This document shows positions 61,758-64,000 of a stretch of DNA of 64,000 nucleotides, one piece after another. The notes under the pieces were generated by a model. It was not told the origin of the DNA. It made no database searches and saw only the letters and a list, made by a program, of their open reading frames with translations. This DNA is from Streptomyces sp. HD (GTDB lineage Bacteria > Actinomycetota > Actinomycetes > Streptomycetales > Streptomycetaceae). How positions within the stretch are numbered: position 1 is the first letter of the stretch; every line of letters starts with the position of its first letter. The translations under genes and the position numbers were made by a program. Location of the stretch: contig NZ_JAQMYP010000011.1 of NCBI RefSeq assembly GCF_028369295.1, positions 142,239-206,238 of the forward strand, given 5' to 3'.

Positions 61758-62528
61758 TCAAGTTTCCTCCTCGGCCTGGTCCGGCTCCGCGTCCGGGGTG
61801 AAACGAAGCCGTCGGGCCACCACGTCGGCGGCCACGTCGGCGAGCCGGCGTCCCTGTGCAAAGGCGTGGGCGCGGAGCCGGACGAAGGCTTCTTCGATGC
61901 CGACTCCGAGCTGAACCGTGAGCATCCCGCTGGCCTGGTCGATCTCCGCCCGGTACGCGCCCAGGTCCTCGAAGCTGCGGTCCGGCATCGGCCCGACGGC
62001 CGGCGCGCCCGCATCGTCGATCCTCGTATCGAGCAGGAGCAGTGTCGCGAGATCGGCGAACGCCAGTGCGTCGGCCAGTTCCTTCGTGTCCAGTACGGTC
62101 GGAATGCCGGCGTACAGGTCCAGAACTCCCGGGCTGATCGCCCCCTTCTGCAGGGGGAGCGAGAACACCGCGCGAGCTCCGGCTTCCAGGGCCGCATCGG
62201 CGAACACGGCCCAGCAATCCTGGAGTTCGGTGGAGAGCAGATCGGGTGCCAGGACGGCCGAGCCGCGTACGAAGGCGTCCACGCAGGGCCCCTCGCCCAG
62301 CGTGAGCTGGAGATCTTCCAGTTGCCCGCTGATGTCGTCAGTGCTGCACAACGGATGGCTCGCCGCGGTCCGGGACATCGCCGACAGCCCGGCCCCGCCG
62401 ACCGGCAGCGCGGCCACGGCCGCGGTGCACACGTCCACCACACTCACCCGGGCATGTCGTCGGACCGCCTGCTCGGCCACCAGCATCCGAATGCGGGCCG
62501 ACCGCCTGTCAGGCCCCACCCGGGCCAC
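61758..62528 (-). CDS. GAF-ANTAR regulator 2
   Basis: About 256 aa; start uncertain (GTG 62528 with GGGAG close by, or TTG 62549). GAF-like domain: VSVVDVCTAAVAALPVGGAG, LTLGEGPCVDAFVRGSAVLA, LPLQKGAISPGVLDLYAGIP. ANTAR: YRAEIDQASGMLTVQLGVGI, EEAFVRLRAHAFAQGRRLAD, VAADVVARRLRF. It overlaps the end of the upstream GNAT-like gene, so the three leftward genes are probably co-transcribed. Confidence 0.87.
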   Translation of the reverse strand: MARVGPDRRSARIRMLVAEQAVRRHARVSVVDVCTAAVAALPVGGAGLSAMSRTAASHPLCSTDDISGQLEDLQLTLGEGPCVDAFVRGSAVLAPDLLSTELQDCWAVFADAALEAGARAVFSLPLQKGAISPGVLDLYAGIPTVLDTKELADALAFADLATLLLLDTRIDDAGAPAVGPMPDRSFEDLGAYRAEIDQASGMLTVQLGVGIEEAFVRLRAHAFAQGRRLADVAADVVARRLRFTPDAEPDQAEEET

Positions 62529-63180
62529 CGTCTCCCGGCATCGCGACAAGGCCCTCCAGCCTCGCCGTGGTGCGTTCCCCGAGGGGAAACACCAGCGCGC
62601 GGAACGTGGCGGCGCCCAGTGGCCTGCGCAGCTCTCCGATGTCCAGCCACCCCCAGGAGCGGAGCACAGCGAGGGTCGGGTGATCGGCCCGGTCCACCAG
62701 GGTGGCGCCGAGCGTTGCCTGGTGGTCGGTCAGCAGCCGCTCCTGCACACGATGGGCGAGTTCCCGGTTCTGCGGGTGGGGCCGGATCAGGATGTCGGCG
62801 AACGCGAAGACGTTGCCGGACACGGTGAGTTGCCCGACGCCGCGCGGCAATACTCCGTCGAAGCCGAGCCACCACGAGCCGTCGCCGCGTACCGGGAATC
62901 CGAAGGCGCATCCCATCAGGCTGTCCGTCTCGGCGATCACCATGGCGAATTCCGGTCGGCGCATGTCCGTGATGAGGCGGTTCAGGAAGTCCTGGCGGCT
63001 GGGACGGCGGTACGGATCACCCGGCGGCGTTGCGCGGGACTCCACATACAGCCCCGACAGATCCTCACGCAGGTCCTCCACCAGCCAACGGCTCAGCCGA
63101 CGCAACCGCACCGGAGCCATGGCTGAGGGCTCGCCGTCCCCCGGCTTCCGTGTCTGTCCCCGCCCTGGTTCGGCCTTCAT
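62509..63180 (-). CDS. GNAT-like acetyltransferase-fold protein
   Basis: 223 aa from ATG 63180 (GGGAGA six bases upstream). RRPSRQDFLNRLITDMRRPE, FAMVIAETDSLMGCAFGFPV, then FADILIRPHPQNRELAHRVQ (the GNAT acetyl-CoA-binding Q/R-x-x-G/A region in diverged form) and TLAVLRSWGWLDIGELRRPL. Probably an N-acetyltransferase of unknown substrate. Coupled at its start to the small gene upstream (ATGA overlap) and at its end to GAF-ANTAR 2. Confidence 0.75.
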   Translation of the reverse strand: MKAEPGRGQTRKPGDGEPSAMAPVRLRRLSRWLVEDLREDLSGLYVESRATPPGDPYRRPSRQDFLNRLITDMRRPEFAMVIAETDSLMGCAFGFPVRGDGSWWLGFDGVLPRGVGQLTVSGNVFAFADILIRPHPQNRELAHRVQERLLTDHQATLGATLVDRADHPTLAVLRSWGWLDIGELRRPLGAATFRALVFPLGERTTARLEGLVAMPGDGGPGGA

Positions 63181-63392
63181 CGCACATCTCCCGGGAGAAC
63201 AGGTATAAGTGGGACAGACCGGTGCGGCGGGACCGGAGGTGGCGCGGCCGGGTTGTCGCCGAGGGGAGGTGACAGGTGGCCCAGCGGAAGGTCCCGGAGC
63301 AGGAACCCGCGGCCCGCGAGGTCGAGGATCCGCCCGCTGCAGTCGCAGAAGGGCACGGGCGTGCAGTGGGCGGTGAGCTGTGAGAGGGGCAT
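63177..63392 (-). CDS. Small hypothetical protein
   Basis: 71 aa from ATG 63392: MPLSQLTAHCTPVPFCDCSG, then RILDLAGRGFLLRDLPLGHL and a proline-rich end. Its stop overlaps the GNAT-like start by 4 bp, supporting translation. Three cysteines early on. No family recognised. Confidence 0.4.
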   Translation of the reverse strand: MPLSQLTAHCTPVPFCDCSGRILDLAGRGFLLRDLPLGHLSPPLGDNPAAPPPVPPHRSVPLIPVLPGDVR

Positions 63393-63819
63393 GACGCCTC
63401 GGTTCGGAAGACCATCCGCCGGCGGGCACCGGCGGCCGGAGTTCCGGCTCCCGGTGCGCTCCGACTGGGGCGAATTTTCGGCGGAGGCGGAGCAACGGCC
63501 GGTCTCCAGCCTGCGCAGCAGGCCGGAGGACCCGCCCCGTTCCCTCCGGGGATGCGCCGGGTGACAGACGAGGAGTCCGTACCCCGCAGCCATCTGTGTT
63601 CAGCAAACAGCGCGCCGCCGGGGTCTGGGACGTCTGTACAACAGCGTAGTCCTCGCGTCGTGTGAGGGACGGTCCGAAGCCGTCCCATCCCAGGACATGG
63701 ACGGTGTCGGCCGTGGTCGGGGGTGCACCGGCGGACAGCCAGGGGCGAGTGAGTACCGGGGTTGGCAGGCAGCGGGTCGCTGTGGCGTCGGCCCTGTCTT
63801 CGGTGGTGCGGTTGTCGGC
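63393..63819. other. Gap between the small gene and the partial phosphatase
   Basis: 427 bp. No frame on either strand looks like protein. Presumably the promoter region of the leftward 63.4-61.7 kb unit plus the 3' flank of the phosphatase. Confidence 0.35.
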
Positions 63820-64000
63820 TCACTCCAGGAGCACGAGGTGGTCGGCGGCGCCCCCTCGGCATTCGATCAGGAAGAGGGTCGCGTCGTCGGTGGTGCGGCC
63901 GCCTCGTTGCTGCTTCAGGGCGTGGGAGAGTGAGCGCACCACCGCTCGTACTCCCTTCGCTGTGTGTTCGAACGCGTTGGTACGAGTGGAGTCGATGGTC
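63820..64000 (-). CDS. SpoIIE-type PP2C phosphatase, C-terminal end (cut by window edge)
   Basis: The last 60 residues of a leftward gene: EHTAKGVRAVVRSLSHALKQ, then RTTDDATLFLIECRGG with the DD-T metal motif of the PP2C/SpoIIE family, and end HLVLLE with stop 63820-63822. The remainder lies beyond 64000. It would be the fifth phosphatase of this type in the window and sits beside the sigma/ANTAR cluster. Confidence 0.75.
   Translation of the reverse strand, partial: TIDSTRTNAFEHTAKGVRAVVRSLSHALKQQRGGRTTDDATLFLIECRGGAADHLVLLE

Overview
This is high-GC actinobacterial DNA, almost certainly a Streptomyces chromosome. The gene repertoire fits: XdhC/NCS2 purine genes, multiple SpoIIE-type PP2C phosphatases, ANTAR and SigB/F-type stress genes, Tat-exported FAD oxidases and GH43-ricin enzymes. 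Start codons (ATG/GTG/TTG) and GGAGG-type ribosome sites are also typical. No rRNA, tRNA or CRISPR array was seen.

Layout. 1-3.6 kb: purine catabolism (xanthine dehydrogenase end, NCS2 purine permease, XdhC chaperone). 3.6-9.5 kb: SRPBCC protein, DUF2278/lamin-tail protein, cytochrome P450, a collapsed GH43-AbfB gene, an intact secreted GH43-ricin enzyme and a 3'-truncated Tat FAD oxidase. 9.5-19.3 kb: four SpoIIE-type phosphatases around an IclR regulator. 19.4-25.3 kb: a leftward aromatic-type catabolic operon (FAH, cyclase, FAD monooxygenase, a chimeric amidohydrolase/VOC gene, second FAH, SDR), damaged by frameshifts and one gene-fusing deletion. Its LysR regulator (27.5 kb) is now separated from it by a 2.1-kb IS630-type element carrying an alpha/beta-hydrolase passenger. 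28.4-38.4 kb: an MFS transporter gene split by an 8.5-kb Tn3-family transposon with 47-bp inverted repeats and a 6-bp target duplication. Removing the transposon and one duplication rejoins the MFS gene in frame. The transposon carries two serine recombinases, a res-like palindrome, a LysR-IMPase-NADP-oxidoreductase cargo and a tnpA with a nonsense codon and a frameshift.

39-45.3 kb: a secreted lysine/proline pentapeptide-repeat protein, a Tat FAD oxidase, and a MazG-like enzyme with an ABC exporter. 45.6-51.3 kb: a polymorphic-toxin-like locus. It holds an Esx/WXG-type protein, a 533-aa WXG-motif protein with a papain/calpain-like Cys-His-Asn C-terminus, a lipoprotein whose layout resembles chagasin-type cysteine-protease inhibitors, a small partner protein, an RTX-like secreted protein, a PH-domain membrane protein and an Imm49 immunity protein. 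I consider this the best candidate for an undescribed system: a type VII-exported cysteine peptidase with a surface-anchored self-protection inhibitor. 51.4-55.6 kb: an IS5-type remnant, a PIG-L deacetylase, two hypotheticals and two mutually truncated genes. 55.8-64 kb: a stress/membrane cluster (PRC-barrel paralogues, YihY/BrkB, ANTAR, SigB/F-type sigma factor, two GAF-ANTAR proteins, GNAT, and the end of a fifth SpoIIE phosphatase).

Apparent single-base frameshifts are frequent between 20 and 38 kb and recur near 55 and 57.7 kb, while the long genes at 1-19 kb are intact. Some shifts lie in homopolymers and could be sequence errors.
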